From Corallococcus silvisoli (GTDB lineage Bacteria; Myxococcota; Myxococcia; Myxococcales; Myxococcaceae), in assembly GCF_009909145.1 (NCBI RefSeq), contig NZ_JAAAPJ010000006.1, positions 1-64,000 of the forward strand: a stretch of 64,000 nucleotides of DNA, read 5' to 3'. The notes beneath the pieces were generated by a model that saw only the letters and a list, made by a program, of their open reading frames with translations, ran no database searches and was not told where the DNA came from. The position numbers and the translations under genes were made by a program. Of the stretch, positions 50,690-59,705 are shown piece by piece; the first letter of the stretch is position 1; the number at the start of each line of letters is the position of its first letter.

Positions 50690-51499
50690 TCAGCGCACCA
50701 CGGGCACGGTGATGGGGTCCTTGTCGTCCACGGTGACCTCCACCTTGCCCACGCGCCACAGCACCGGCTGGAACGTGAGCTTCAGCACGTGGCCGTTCGC
50801 GCTCTCCAGCAGGGCCGTGCCTTCCTTGGGCAGGTAGTCGCCGACTTCGTACAGGACGGACGTGAGCGTGAGGCGGTCCGTGCCGCCGGGCCCCGTCAGC
50901 TCGCCTGGACCGTCGAACAGCAGCGACGCGCCGCCGATGAGGGGCAGTCCCTGGCGCATGCCCACGCGGCTGTGGATGTGGAACGTGTGCCCTTCTCGGC
51001 CCGGCACGTCGCCCTCCACCTCCGCGAACAGGTGCGTCTCGTCTGAACAGGTGCCATAGCCCACCTTCGCCTGGAGCGGCTGGCCGTCCACGGCCAGCCC
51101 GCGCAGGTCGGCGTTCAGCTCCATCAGGTCCTCGCCGCCGCGATACTCCAGCACCGCGTGTCCGGTGAAGCGCAGGCCGTGCACGTCACAGCCGCCGGCG
51201 GGGAACGACACGACGACCGCGTCGGTGACGTCATCCACCGGCCGCACGGTGGCCGTCGCGCAGGAGATGCGGGAGGACAGGCCTTCCGCGGCGTGGCCCA
51301 GGAAGGCGCGCCGGGGCTCGCCGCAGGTGTACACGGGCATCAGCCCCAGCGCCTCGAACGCGCCACGCACCTGGTGCGCGGAGGCCGCCACCCGCCCCAC
51401 GCGCGCCGTCGCGTCTTCCACTTCCTCCTTCGTGGGGAGGTTGCCTCCACAGGCGCTGGTGGCGAGGACGGCGAGGGCAAGGCAGGCGGTGCGACGCAT
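50690..51499 (-). CDS. hypothetical lipoprotein
   Basis: A 269-residue lipoprotein with signal MRRTACLALAVLATSACGG (lipobox TSAC). The mature protein is beta-rich with paired Cys (YTCGEPR, RISCATATV, AGGCDVHG, GYGTCSDE). No known domain. It converges on hflX with 4 bases between the stops. Confidence 0.65.
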   Translation of the reverse strand: MRRTACLALAVLATSACGGNLPTKEEVEDATARVGRVAASAHQVRGAFEALGLMPVYTCGEPRRAFLGHAAEGLSSRISCATATVRPVDDVTDAVVVSFPAGGCDVHGLRFTGHAVLEYRGGEDLMELNADLRGLAVDGQPLQAKVGYGTCSDETHLFAEVEGDVPGREGHTFHIHSRVGMRQGLPLIGGASLLFDGPGELTGPGGTDRLTLTSVLYEVGDYLPKEGTALLESANGHVLKLTFQPVLWRVGKVEVTVDDKDPITVPVVR

Positions 51500-51736
51500 G
51501 AAGGGCTCCAGGGAGGGTGCGGCGCCACTGCTTCCTCGCGGCGGACCGTGCCCTGGCCTTGAGCAACCGTCGTGCCCTCCTCAACCCCATGAATCTCCAG
51601 GCAAAGGGGCTCCCCTGACCCCGGTGGACGTGTGCAGTGCGCTGCGCAACCAGGGGCGGTCATGTCGGGACCGCCGCTCATGACGCCCGTGTCGCGCTCG
51701 CGGCGGCGGCGCGCGCCCACGCGGTCGCGGCGCCGG

Positions 51737-53446
51737 TCAGGTCCCCTCGTTCGGAGCCTCATCGTCGGAGGCGTCCTCATCATCAGGAGCTGCTTCGTCC
51801 TCATCCTCGAGCGCGCCTTCCGCGTCCAGGTCCTCCGCCTCCAGCGGCTCCACCTCCTCCGGTGATGGCTCCGCGCCGGAGGGCTCCGGCACGGCGGTGC
51901 CCAGCGGGTAGATGACCAGGTGGCGCAGGGGTTCGCTGCCCACGCTGATGGCTTCCAGGTGGTTCCTCACGACCAGCGTGTGCTGCAGCTTGCGCAGGCG
52001 TGACGGCCGAGGCGGGAGCGGCACGGAGACGCCTTCCACGAGCACGCGCTGGATGCCCTGCTCCGCGTCCGCGACGGCGGCGTGCACGTCGCGTGGATCC
52101 ACACCCTCCAGCAGGTGGAACTCGGTGCGCAGCGCGCGGCGGATCTCCGTGGCGCTGTTGCGCTTGATGGCCAGCACCCGCGCCCCCGCGCGCTCGGACG
52201 CGCGGCGCAGGCGGGGAGAGTTGGCGCGGCTTCGCAACGTGAGCACCAGCTCCGCGTTCTCCGGCCGCCCCACCACGAGGGCCTCCACCGGCAGGTCGCG
52301 CAGCACGCGCTCCAGCAGCTCGCGGCTCACCGCGTGCGCCGCGATGCGCGTGGGCCCTGGCTTCGGAGCGCCCAGCGCCGGGGTGCCCTTGGGCACGCGT
52401 CCACCCGGCGGCGTGGCCTCCACGACCTCCGTGGGCACGTCCACGTGCACGGCGCCGTCCTGCTGCCGGCGGCGCTCCCCGCCCACCTCCGCGCCCGTGA
52501 GCAGCCGGTCCACCGCGCCGCCCGTGTCACGGTGAACGCGCACCTCCTCGCGGCTCACCATCTCCACCACGATGTCGAAGGTCGGCGCTCCCTTGCGCTC
52601 GGTCACGGTCTTCTGCGTGCCCCGGCGTCGCGCCTCGTCGTCGCTCAGCGTGACGGTGTGCACGCCGCCCACGAGGTCGGAGAGCGTGGGGTTCAGCACC
52701 AGGTTCTGCAAGGTGTTGCCGTGCGCGGTCGCCACCAACTGCACGCCGCGCTCCGCGATGGTGCGCGCGGCGGCGGCCTCCGCGGCGGTGCCAATCTCAT
52801 CCACCACGATGGCCTCGGGCATGTGGTTCTCCACCGCCTCGATCATCACGTCGTGCTGCCGGTCCGGCCGGCTCACCTGCATGCGCCGCGCGCCGCCAAT
52901 GCCCGGGTGCGGGATGTCCCCGTCGCCGCCAATCTCATTGGACGTGTCCACCACCATCACGCGCTTGCCCAGCGAGTCCGCGAGCACGCGCGCCACCTCG
53001 CGCAGCTTCGTCGTCTTGCCCACGCCGGGCCGTCCGAGCAGCAGCAGGTTCCGCCCCGACTCCACCAGGTCGCGCAGCATGTCGATGGTGCCCTGGATGG
53101 CCCGCCCCACGCGCAGCGTGAGCCCCACCACGCGCCCCTGCCGGTTGCGGATGGCCGACACGCGGTGGAGCGTGCGCTCGATGCCCGCGCGGTTGTCCCC
53201 GCCCGGCTCACCCACCCGGGCGAGCACCGCCTGCAACGCCTCTTGCTCCACGGGCGCGTCCGACAAGCGCGCCACGCCGCTCACCAGCCGTGCTTCCGGA
53301 GGGCGGCCCAAATCCATCACCACCTCCAACAGCTCCGCTTCGGGGAGCCGGCGCACCGCCTCCTGGAGCGGCGCGGGGAGGATCGCGACCAGCAGGGCGA
53401 AGTCGTCGTGGGAGGGGGGCGGAGTCTCGGGAGGGCGGCGGTCCAT
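51737..53446 (-). CDS. SpoIIIAA/Ycf45-like AAA ATPase with R3H domain
   Basis: A 569-residue protein. Residues about 20-300 match the SpoIIIAA-like secretion-ATPase fold: Walker A LLLGRPGVGKTTK, MVVDTSNEIGGDGD, the Walker B-like EAIVVDEIGT and QLVATAHGNTLQNL. After a linker, a region with repeated segments (ALVVGRPENAELVLTLRSRA) leads to an R3H nucleic-acid-binding domain (KLQHTLVVRNHLEAISVGSEP) and a strongly acidic tail. Related proteins are found in cyanobacteria, plastids and many bacteria; the role is unclear, possibly RNA or DNA linked. Confidence 0.8.
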   Translation of the reverse strand: MDRRPPETPPPSHDDFALLVAILPAPLQEAVRRLPEAELLEVVMDLGRPPEARLVSGVARLSDAPVEQEALQAVLARVGEPGGDNRAGIERTLHRVSAIRNRQGRVVGLTLRVGRAIQGTIDMLRDLVESGRNLLLLGRPGVGKTTKLREVARVLADSLGKRVMVVDTSNEIGGDGDIPHPGIGGARRMQVSRPDRQHDVMIEAVENHMPEAIVVDEIGTAAEAAAARTIAERGVQLVATAHGNTLQNLVLNPTLSDLVGGVHTVTLSDDEARRRGTQKTVTERKGAPTFDIVVEMVSREEVRVHRDTGGAVDRLLTGAEVGGERRRQQDGAVHVDVPTEVVEATPPGGRVPKGTPALGAPKPGPTRIAAHAVSRELLERVLRDLPVEALVVGRPENAELVLTLRSRANSPRLRRASERAGARVLAIKRNSATEIRRALRTEFHLLEGVDPRDVHAAVADAEQGIQRVLVEGVSVPLPPRPSRLRKLQHTLVVRNHLEAISVGSEPLRHLVIYPLGTAVPEPSGAEPSPEEVEPLEAEDLDAEGALEDEDEAAPDDEDASDDEAPNEGT

Positions 53447-53592
53447 GGCGATGCAGGTTCTTTAGCCTCGGACCGGCGTCGCGGGGCCCCCTGCTTCCGC
53501 TTCCGGGAGTCCCGGAAGAGCCCGTTTTCTACGGGCATCCCACGATTTACCTACCCAGAGTGGAGTCCTAATAAGCCCTGAGTCTCGGGTAT

Positions 53593-53622
53593 TTGCGTTC
53601 CAATGCAGCTATAGCGTATATT
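53593..53622 (+). promoter_or_regulatory. sigma-70-type promoter candidate for the response regulator
   Basis: TTGCGT (53,593) and TATATT (53,617) are spaced by 18 bases in an AT-rich patch that stands out from the GC-rich surroundings. Transcription would start about 60 bases before ATG 53691, which has AGGAGG. Confidence 0.4.
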
Positions 53623-53690
53623 TCACAGTGTACCTGGAAGGAATGTGCTTCAGACATCCTTACAAGGGCCTTGGAAGGCAGGAGGCGCGC

Positions 53691-54167
53691 ATGGCGGAAG
53701 GCAAACTGAAGGCACTTGTGGTGGACGATGACCCACTTGTGCTCGAACTGGTGGAGCGTTCCATCAGCCGTTACGGCTTCGATGTCGTCACCACGCGCGC
53801 GGCGCTGGGCGTGGCGAACATGCTGCGCACGCACCAGCCGGACATCGTGCTCCTGGACGTGAACATCCCGGCGCTCAGCGGGGATCGCATCCTGGGCGTG
53901 GTGCGCCAGTTCGCGGGGCCGGACACGCTGTTCATCCTGTATTCGTCCATGGACGAGTCTCGGCTGCGCGAGCTGGTGCGGGCCTCGGGAGCGGACGGCT
54001 ACATCCCGAAGGGCGTCACCGGTCCGGAGCTGGCGTTGAAGCTTTCGGGCATGCACCACAAGCGGATGGCGAACCGGCCTTCCCCCGTGGAGCCGTCGCT
54101 TCAGGGTGAAGTGGGGGCGTCCCAGTCCCAGAGCACCACGGCCCAGGTGTCGCTGGCGTCGCGGTAG
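53691..54167 (+). CDS. single-domain response regulator
   Basis: A 158-residue receiver protein: acidic pair VVDDDP, phospho-acceptor Asp in DIVLLDVNIPALSGD, Thr/Ser position LYSSMDE and Lys in ADGYIPKGV. After residue 125 only a Ser/Gln-rich tail remains, so it has no output domain and probably acts by protein contact, as CheY-like regulators do. AGGAGG sits 6 bases upstream. Its last 67 bases overlap the convergent acetyltransferase gene. Confidence 0.88.
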   Translation: MAEGKLKALVVDDDPLVLELVERSISRYGFDVVTTRAALGVANMLRTHQPDIVLLDVNIPALSGDRILGVVRQFAGPDTLFILYSSMDESRLRELVRASGADGYIPKGVTGPELALKLSGMHHKRMANRPSPVEPSLQGEVGASQSQSTTAQVSLASR

Positions 54168-54676
54168 GTGTGGACGGTCTCGAACCCGACCCGCGCGTGC
54201 GCGCGCAGAGAGCGGGTGTTGCGCACCGAGACCTCCGTGATGACGCAGTCGAACCGCTCGCGAAGCCGCGCGCGGTGCTGGTGGTAGAGCGCGTCGAACA
54301 GGCCTGTCCCCCGGTGGGCCTTGTCGACGCACACCTGTCCCATCACATAGAAGCGCTGGTCCTTGAGCGGACGGCCGCGGTGTTCGAGCTGCTCGATGAG
54401 CGCGAACATCGGCTCCAGGATGGGGACGAGCGCACGGCACTCGCGGGGCATGACCAGGGCGTACGCGACGACCTCGGAGCCCTGGAGGGCGATGACGCTG
54501 GGAGCGAGCGCGTGCATGCGCTCCAGCGTGGTCAGGTCGTGCTGGACGGTGACGAAGCCCTGCGCCCGCTGCTCCTCCGAGGAGAGCACCGGGGGCAGGT
54601 TCCGGCGCTGCAGGGCGAGCACCTGCTCCAGCTCTTCTGGGGACTGCACGGCCCGGACGTCGTACGGAAGCGGCAT
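54101..54676 (-). CDS. GNAT-family N-acetyltransferase
   Basis: A 191-residue acetyltransferase: central strand YVMGQVCVDKAHRGTGLFDALY with the acetyl-CoA loop (R/Q-x-x-G-x-G/A variant HRGTGL), then CVITEVSVRNTRSLRAHARVGF, the typical motif B. Substrate unknown. The 3' end overlaps the response regulator gene by 67 bases on the other strand. Confidence 0.8.
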   Translation of the reverse strand: MPLPYDVRAVQSPEELEQVLALQRRNLPPVLSSEEQRAQGFVTVQHDLTTLERMHALAPSVIALQGSEVVAYALVMPRECRALVPILEPMFALIEQLEHRGRPLKDQRFYVMGQVCVDKAHRGTGLFDALYHQHRARLRERFDCVITEVSVRNTRSLRAHARVGFETVHTYRDASDTWAVVLWDWDAPTSP

Positions 54677-54733
54677 GGGGCCGGAGCATAGGTCCGCGTG
54701 AACGTCCTGGGCGCCGGATGTGGCCCAGGCGGT

Positions 54734-55300
54734 TCAGCGCTCGCGGCCTGCCTGGTCCCGGCGCGCTTCGGCCATGGCACGGAGCTGGTCGCGCAGCTGG
54801 TGCCGCGCGTGGAAGAGCCAGGAGCCCACCGTGGTCGCTGGAGCGCCCAGCCGGCGGCCGATCTCCTCATGGCGAAGCCCCTCCGCCTGGAGCTCGAACG
54901 TGCGGCGCAGGTTGTAGGGCAGGGCGGAGACCGCCTCCCGGAACTGCGCCTCGGTGAGGTGGTCCCACAGCTCTGGCGGAGGCGCGTCCGGCTCTTCGAA
55001 GAGCGTGTGCACGTTGTCCTGGGTGATGGCGGCCGCGGGCTGCGGGCTCTGGCCGCGGCACTGGTCCAGGAAGCGGCTGTGCAGCACCCGCACCAGCCAT
55101 GCGCGCCGTTCAGGCTCTGGATCATGCTGGAGGGTGTCCCACTTGAGCAGCGCTCGGAGCAGCACGTCCTGCACCAGGTCGTCGCAAGCCCTGCCACGCG
55201 TTCCACAGAGCTTCCGGCAGATCGCCATCAGGATGGGCTGATGCCGGACCGCGAAGTCTGCGTACTCCATGTCGGAGCGATCCAGTTCTTCTCTTATCAT
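54734..55300 (-). CDS. ECF-type RNA polymerase sigma factor
   Basis: A 188-residue sigma factor. Region 2 is GRACDDLVQDVLLRALLKWD followed by ERRAWLVRVLHSRFLDQ; region 4 is LPYNLRRTFELQAEGL and HEEIGRRLGAPATTVGSWL, a clear HTH. No anti-sigma gene is adjacent. ATG 55300 is used, with ATG 55270 as an alternative. The short AT-rich patch CTATAGCGTTATCTATAT upstream on the same strand is a candidate promoter and resembles the one before the response regulator. Confidence 0.82.
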   Translation of the reverse strand: MIREELDRSDMEYADFAVRHQPILMAICRKLCGTRGRACDDLVQDVLLRALLKWDTLQHDPEPERRAWLVRVLHSRFLDQCRGQSPQPAAAITQDNVHTLFEEPDAPPPELWDHLTEAQFREAVSALPYNLRRTFELQAEGLRHEEIGRRLGAPATTVGSWLFHARHQLRDQLRAMAEARRDQAGRER

Positions 55301-55503
55301 CGAACGGCCCCCCAGTGCCGGTCCCATATAGATAACGCTATAGGTCTGATTCCTTTGAGATGGCGTAAAGCCTTGCAGGTTGGATGTGGTGGGTTGGTAG
55401 CCTTTGTGAGAGGAATGGCGGCGGATGGGGCGCCCGGTGGTTTCCTCCCCCGCCCGCCCCGAATGCGCTGGGCTTCATGCGCCCTGGAGGTAGGGTCGCG
55501 TGG

Positions 55504-56814
55504 ATGACACGCACCGCGAAGACGCCCGCATCGGTGGTCCTGGGAGAGGTCGAGCTGCCTGAGGGGGTGTTGCTCATCCTGGACCCGGGCCTGGCGCGCT
55601 TCTGGCGGCATGACGCGGAGCCTGCGTCGCCCCGGAAGAAGGCACCGGCGGAGTACGACCTGCGCCTCGCGGGGCCGGACGCGGAGGCGGCGGGACGGGC
55701 GTACGACCGCGAGTTCGATCCGCGCTTCCTCTTCGACCGGGAGGACGCGGCGGAGGCCGCGGAGCACTTCGCCGGGTTCGCGCGGGAGCGGGGCTTCGAC
55801 GCGCGCGCGGAGGTGTTGCCGGAGCGCGTTCCGCACACCGAGCGAGCGCGGCTCGCGTTGGAGGCGGGTGGGGGGCTGGGGGTGGCGAAGTACAACGGCC
55901 TGTGGGCGGTGGTGGCGGGGGCGCTGCCCCGGGGCCGCGCGTTGCAAGTGGTGGGGATGCCGATGCCGCCCGGGGAGTTTGGAGGGCGCTGGCGCTCCAT
56001 CGACGTGGTGGTGGACGGCGAGGCGAAGGCGGTCCGCTCCGAGGAAGTGGCGGGGGTGATGGTGGACCACGGCCAGCTCTTGTTCGCCGGACTGGGCCCG
56101 ATGGGGCACTTCCGCATGTGGGAGCCGGAGGACGGGCTGGCGGACTACGTGTTCCACGGCAGGGACGCGCCCGCGCTGGCGAAGGAGCTGGGCGCGAGCG
56201 ACCTGGGGGGCGGGCTGTTTGGATGGAGGGACCTGCCCCTGGAGCGGGTGGGGGAGAAGGCGACGCCGTTGCAGGAGCGCATCGAGAAGGACTCGCTCGC
56301 GGTGGGCGTGGACTACCGGCCGCACTGCAACCTGGAGAAGTTGAACGCGGGGCTGCGCGCGAGCGCGGAGGACGCGGCGTCGCTCGTGCTCGACGGTGCG
56401 CGGGTGGTGGGGTGCGGGAACCGATGGGGAGACGGGGTCTTCGCGGTCAGCCGGCACTTCGACGCGAAGGGCAGGGTGGTGCGCGTCCGGGTGGAGCTGG
56501 GCACGGAGGAGCGGCAGCGGCTGCTGCGCCGGATGCAGCTCCGGCAGCGCGGCGCGATTGTCACCCGGGCCATCCTGGATGACGGTGAACCCATCCGCTT
56601 CGCGGAGCGCATGAAGCCCAGCAACGCGCAAGACAGCGGCTGGGCGTTCTCTTCAGGCGTGGAGGATGCGGCCTACATGAAGAAGGCCTCGAACCTGGTG
56701 GTGGTGTCGCTGCGGTCGTTGCTGGGCCGGTGCAAGGAGTTGGATGCCATCCTGGACGCGCCGGTGGGCGCGGTGTTCCGGCGCGAGGGCGACGGGTTCA
56801 TTCCTGACGTGTGA
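55504..56814 (+). CDS. protein with C-terminal Imm33/DUF2185-like domain
   Basis: A 436-residue soluble protein. The final 70 residues (NAQDSGWAFSSGVEDAAYM, SLRSLLGRCKELDAILDAP, VGAVFRREGDGF) match the pattern of DUF2185/immunity protein 33, a domain seen in polymorphic-toxin immunity proteins. The first 350 residues are an alpha/beta region with no recognised domain (ELPEGVLLILDPGLARFW near the start). No toxin gene is next to it. ATG 55504 is preferred over an upstream in-frame start. Confidence 0.65.
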   Translation: MTRTAKTPASVVLGEVELPEGVLLILDPGLARFWRHDAEPASPRKKAPAEYDLRLAGPDAEAAGRAYDREFDPRFLFDREDAAEAAEHFAGFARERGFDARAEVLPERVPHTERARLALEAGGGLGVAKYNGLWAVVAGALPRGRALQVVGMPMPPGEFGGRWRSIDVVVDGEAKAVRSEEVAGVMVDHGQLLFAGLGPMGHFRMWEPEDGLADYVFHGRDAPALAKELGASDLGGGLFGWRDLPLERVGEKATPLQERIEKDSLAVGVDYRPHCNLEKLNAGLRASAEDAASLVLDGARVVGCGNRWGDGVFAVSRHFDAKGRVVRVRVELGTEERQRLLRRMQLRQRGAIVTRAILDDGEPIRFAERMKPSNAQDSGWAFSSGVEDAAYMKKASNLVVVSLRSLLGRCKELDAILDAPVGAVFRREGDGFIPDV

Positions 56815-56925
56815 CTCATGTCGAGACAGGGACTCGCGAATGGTGAATGGCGCGGGAGGGGTTTTCCTACGCCGCTCGGGAAGACTCTGCGGCGAAATGT
56901 GTGTGGCGCCAGTCGAGTGCTCCAC

Positions 56926-58425
56926 TCACTCGAGGCTCAAGGCGCGCATCCGAGCCTTGAGCGTGTTGGGAGCGATCCCCAGGTCTGACGCCGCCCGGGT
57001 CTTGTTGCCCTGGTTGCGGCGAAGGCTCTCGCTGATGTCCTCTTTGGTCAGATCTCCTGGGCGCTTGCGTGGCGGAGGATAAGGGATGGCCCTAATGGAT
57101 GTGTGTGTCTTGGGCTGAGCGGCCTTGGGGGATGCGCCGAATCCCTGCTCTCGCTTGGAGAGGTAGGTCTTGACTGCCTCAAGGGTGATCATCATCTTCG
57201 CTGCGCCCACGCCATCGATGTCACGAATGGCTGCTGCCCGAGACACGACAGCCCTGATGGTAGCCTCGAGCTCTCGAATCTGACCGGGCCATTCAGCCTT
57301 CTGCAGATGAGCCAGCGCATCGCTCGTGAGCTCAGCGTCATATTGCTGCCCGACGAAGAGCTGATGCAGAAAACCATCGATCAAGACGGGAATGTCTTCC
57401 CGACGTTCTTCCAGAGAGGGCAGGACGATGACGTCGCCTGCGGCAAGACGCTGAGCCAGATCAGGTCGCAGCTCAGTCTCCTGAAGTGGAGTCTTCGATG
57501 CGGAAACGAGCCTGAAGCGGGGGGGTGGATCTCTGAAATCAGGGGGCGCACCCAAAGGAGCAAAACTTCCTGAACCTTCCAGGATGTCGATAAGGAAGTC
57601 CTGGGCGATTGGGGGCAGGAACTCCACTTCATCGAGGAAGAGAGTGCCCCCATTGGCACTGAAGAACTTCCCAATCCGGGGCATGACGGCCCCCGTAAAG
57701 GCACCTTTGACGTGTCCGAGCAGTTCACTGCTGAGGGAGTTGACGTCGGTGGGGAGGCGGCCACAGTTCAGGATGACGAAATTACCGGTGGCCCGACTTT
57801 GGGTGTGGATCTCCCGGGCAATGAAGGTCTTGCCTGTACCGGATCGGCCGAGGATAAACACGGGCAGCTGATGCCGGGAGCAGATACTGACAGCGAGCTC
57901 AAGCTGCTTGGTCGCAGGTGAGCGTGACTTCGTGGTCCGAGGGTCGGCAAGAAGCCCGCGAGGCGCTTCCGCGAGGAGCGTGATGCGGCTCCTCCCGTTG
58001 CCGAGCAGGATGGTGTGCCCGGCTTCCACTACATAGTCCTCCGCGGAGGGGATGATCAGTGATGATTCCCGTTCGTCGCCTTGCCGTTGCCAGTCCCCCT
58101 CATGGAGGAAGCTTCGATTCCTGGAGTTCAGGTCTCTGTAGACCCAACGGTCGTCCTCTCGAAACGAGAGACGACCGTGTTGGCGCGATACCGCGTCATG
58201 CGGAAAGACGACAGTGGACTCAGGTGCTCGACCGAACACGTATGAGCGGTCTGGGTACAGCGGGACGAGAAGATCATCGATGCCTTCTCGTTCGACGCGG
58301 AGCGCCTTGGGCTCGCGGTAGGTGATCCTGGCGGAGTCGTCGGAGGTGTCACCTTGCTCATCCAGGAGCTGGGTCTGCTTCTCCTTCTTCGGGCGAAAAT
58401 TACGAGTGGATTCCCGGCTGGTCAT
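56926..58425 (-). CDS. FHA-domain sigma-54-dependent transcription activator
   Basis: A 499-residue enhancer-binding protein. Residues about 55-150 are an FHA domain (SYVFGRAPESTVVFPHDA, VSRQHGRLSF), which binds phospho-Thr. The AAA+ core has Walker A LGRSGTGKTFIA, the sigma-54 loop GAFTGA and Walker B GGTLFLDEVEFLP. The C terminus is a Fis-type HTH (NKTRAASDLGIAPNTLKARM). FHA-type activators are characteristic of myxobacteria and respond to Ser/Thr kinases. It is divergent from a sigma-54 promoter at 58.67 kb, its probable target. Confidence 0.92.
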   Translation of the reverse strand: MTSRESTRNFRPKKEKQTQLLDEQGDTSDDSARITYREPKALRVEREGIDDLLVPLYPDRSYVFGRAPESTVVFPHDAVSRQHGRLSFREDDRWVYRDLNSRNRSFLHEGDWQRQGDERESSLIIPSAEDYVVEAGHTILLGNGRSRITLLAEAPRGLLADPRTTKSRSPATKQLELAVSICSRHQLPVFILGRSGTGKTFIAREIHTQSRATGNFVILNCGRLPTDVNSLSSELLGHVKGAFTGAVMPRIGKFFSANGGTLFLDEVEFLPPIAQDFLIDILEGSGSFAPLGAPPDFRDPPPRFRLVSASKTPLQETELRPDLAQRLAAGDVIVLPSLEERREDIPVLIDGFLHQLFVGQQYDAELTSDALAHLQKAEWPGQIRELEATIRAVVSRAAAIRDIDGVGAAKMMITLEAVKTYLSKREQGFGASPKAAQPKTHTSIRAIPYPPPRKRPGDLTKEDISESLRRNQGNKTRAASDLGIAPNTLKARMRALSLE

Positions 58426-58748
58426 GGAGTGGCTCAAGTAATGGGGAGCTGCGGCCCAGCAGATTCATTCGAGGGCAGTGGGATGGGGCGCCCAGGGCTC
58501 CTCCAGGCTCCAATGGCCCCCTCATGCTTCCGTCGGCCTGACTGCTCCTGCCAGGGCCCTCGTCAATATTGATAGCAGCTTTGATCGGTGGCGCGGTGCG
58601 CCGGGGCTGATTGTTGGTTGTCCGAGCGTAAGTGCCTGAAATGACTGCCTGTCGTCCATGTCAGTAGGTCGGCACAGCCTGTGCTTAGTGCCTAGGCATG
58701 CGGTGCTCAGGACGCCGCTGCCGCTCCCCGAATAGCGAAGAGGACGCC
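58426..58748 (+). other. control region between the sigma-54 activator and the 26-codon gene
   Basis: 323 bases without a conventional gene. It holds the sigma-54 promoter described separately and, upstream of that, space for enhancer sites of the activator; I could not define a repeated operator by eye. The promoter of the activator itself should lie on the left side. Confidence 0.5.
58671..58684 (+). promoter_or_regulatory. sigma-54 promoter (-24/-12)
   Basis: TCGGCACAGCCTGTGCTTA has the invariant GG (58,671) and GC (58,683) at the required 10-base spacing and agrees with the TGGCAC-N5-TTGC consensus except for the first T. Transcription should start near 58,695, about 55 bases before the small peptide ATG. 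Confidence 0.75.
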
Positions 58749-58829
58749 ATGAAGATCAATCCCAAGGTCGTGATCAAGCTCGTGAAGCTCGCGGTTCAGA
58801 TCGCGGAGGTGATCATCAATAAGAAGTAG
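58749..58829 (+). CDS. 26-residue cationic amphipathic peptide
   Basis: The peptide begins MKINPKVVIKLVKLAVQ and ends with two Lys. It has six Lys and one Glu, with hydrophobic residues spaced as on one face of a helix. GAAGAGGA precedes the ATG by 4 bases and a sigma-54 promoter lies 55 bases upstream. There is no leader or signal. It resembles in style leaderless bacteriocins and phenol-soluble modulins, or a small membrane toxin or signal; no homologue is recognised. Downstream, 106 bases away, is the FHA-DnaJ gene, perhaps in the same transcript. Confidence 0.65.
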   Translation: MKINPKVVIKLVKLAVQIAEVIINKK

Positions 58830-58935
58830 AGGCCATTGCGGATGGGTAGCCGGACTGTTCCTTTGTTGGTTGTGCGGGCGCGTCCGGCATCAATGCAATC
58901 TGAATGGATTGGTAGGCAAGCTCTTGGGGTAAAGA

Positions 58936-59505
58936 ATGCTCGACATCATCGTGGGACAGCGTGGGGTCAGTCGCTCGAAGCGCGGAACCTTCGAAGTTCG
59001 TGAAGTCTTTGTCGGCCGTAGCGATGCTTGTGACTTGCATCTTGGGGATGGAACCGTTTCGGGCGTGCATTGCCGACTGGTGGCAATCGCTGGGGCAGCG
59101 GTCGTCATGGATGAGCGGTCGACCAATGGAACTTGGGTCAACGGAGTCAAGATTAGCCATCCTGTGGTGATCACGTTCGGCGATGAGCTTCGCATCGGCC
59201 CGTATGTGCTGCGGATTCAGTCGCTTGCTGGGGGAGGTGCTAGGGCTTCGACGCAGCGCGAAAAGCCATCTTCCACAACTTTCCCAACCGATTCCTATGC
59301 TGCAGTGGAGCCAAGGTTCTGGGAGGTGCTCTCCATTGGAGTCGGCTCTTCACTTCAAGATGCCCGAGCTGCCTACTATCGATTGATCGCTCAATATCAT
59401 CCGGACAAGGTTGCTCATCTTGGAAACGAGCTGAGGGAGTTGGCGGCCAGCAAGTGCCGGGAGATCAATGCAGCCTGGGAGCAGGCGAGTCAGGTGTGCA
59501 GATGA
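58936..59505 (+). CDS. FHA - DnaJ (J-domain) protein
   Basis: A 189-residue protein. Residues 20-100 form an FHA domain: VGRSDACDLHLG, TVSGVHCRL (SxxH) and STNGTWVNG. Residues 127-187 are a J-domain with HPDK at 155-158, so it should stimulate an Hsp70 ATPase. The combination would bring a chaperone to a phosphorylated partner, possibly the same kinase pathway as the neighbouring FHA activator. No Hsp70 gene is adjacent. Confidence 0.85.
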   Translation: MLDIIVGQRGVSRSKRGTFEVREVFVGRSDACDLHLGDGTVSGVHCRLVAIAGAAVVMDERSTNGTWVNGVKISHPVVITFGDELRIGPYVLRIQSLAGGGARASTQREKPSSTTFPTDSYAAVEPRFWEVLSIGVGSSLQDARAAYYRLIAQYHPDKVAHLGNELRELAASKCREINAAWEQASQVCR

Positions 59506-59705
59506 CGGGGCCGGGGCGGCGCGAGGGAAGCTGATGCGTGGTGTCCCGGCGGGATGGGGGACCCGTTCATTCCCGACGCGTAACTCTCAGATTTCTGGGA
59601 GGAGTGAGGTGTGCCTTCATGGCAAGGGTGCGGAATCGTTCTGAAGACCCGCTGGTCCGCGCATTGCTGGGAGCCTTGCGAAGTCATTCGGACGAAGGAG
59701 CCACG

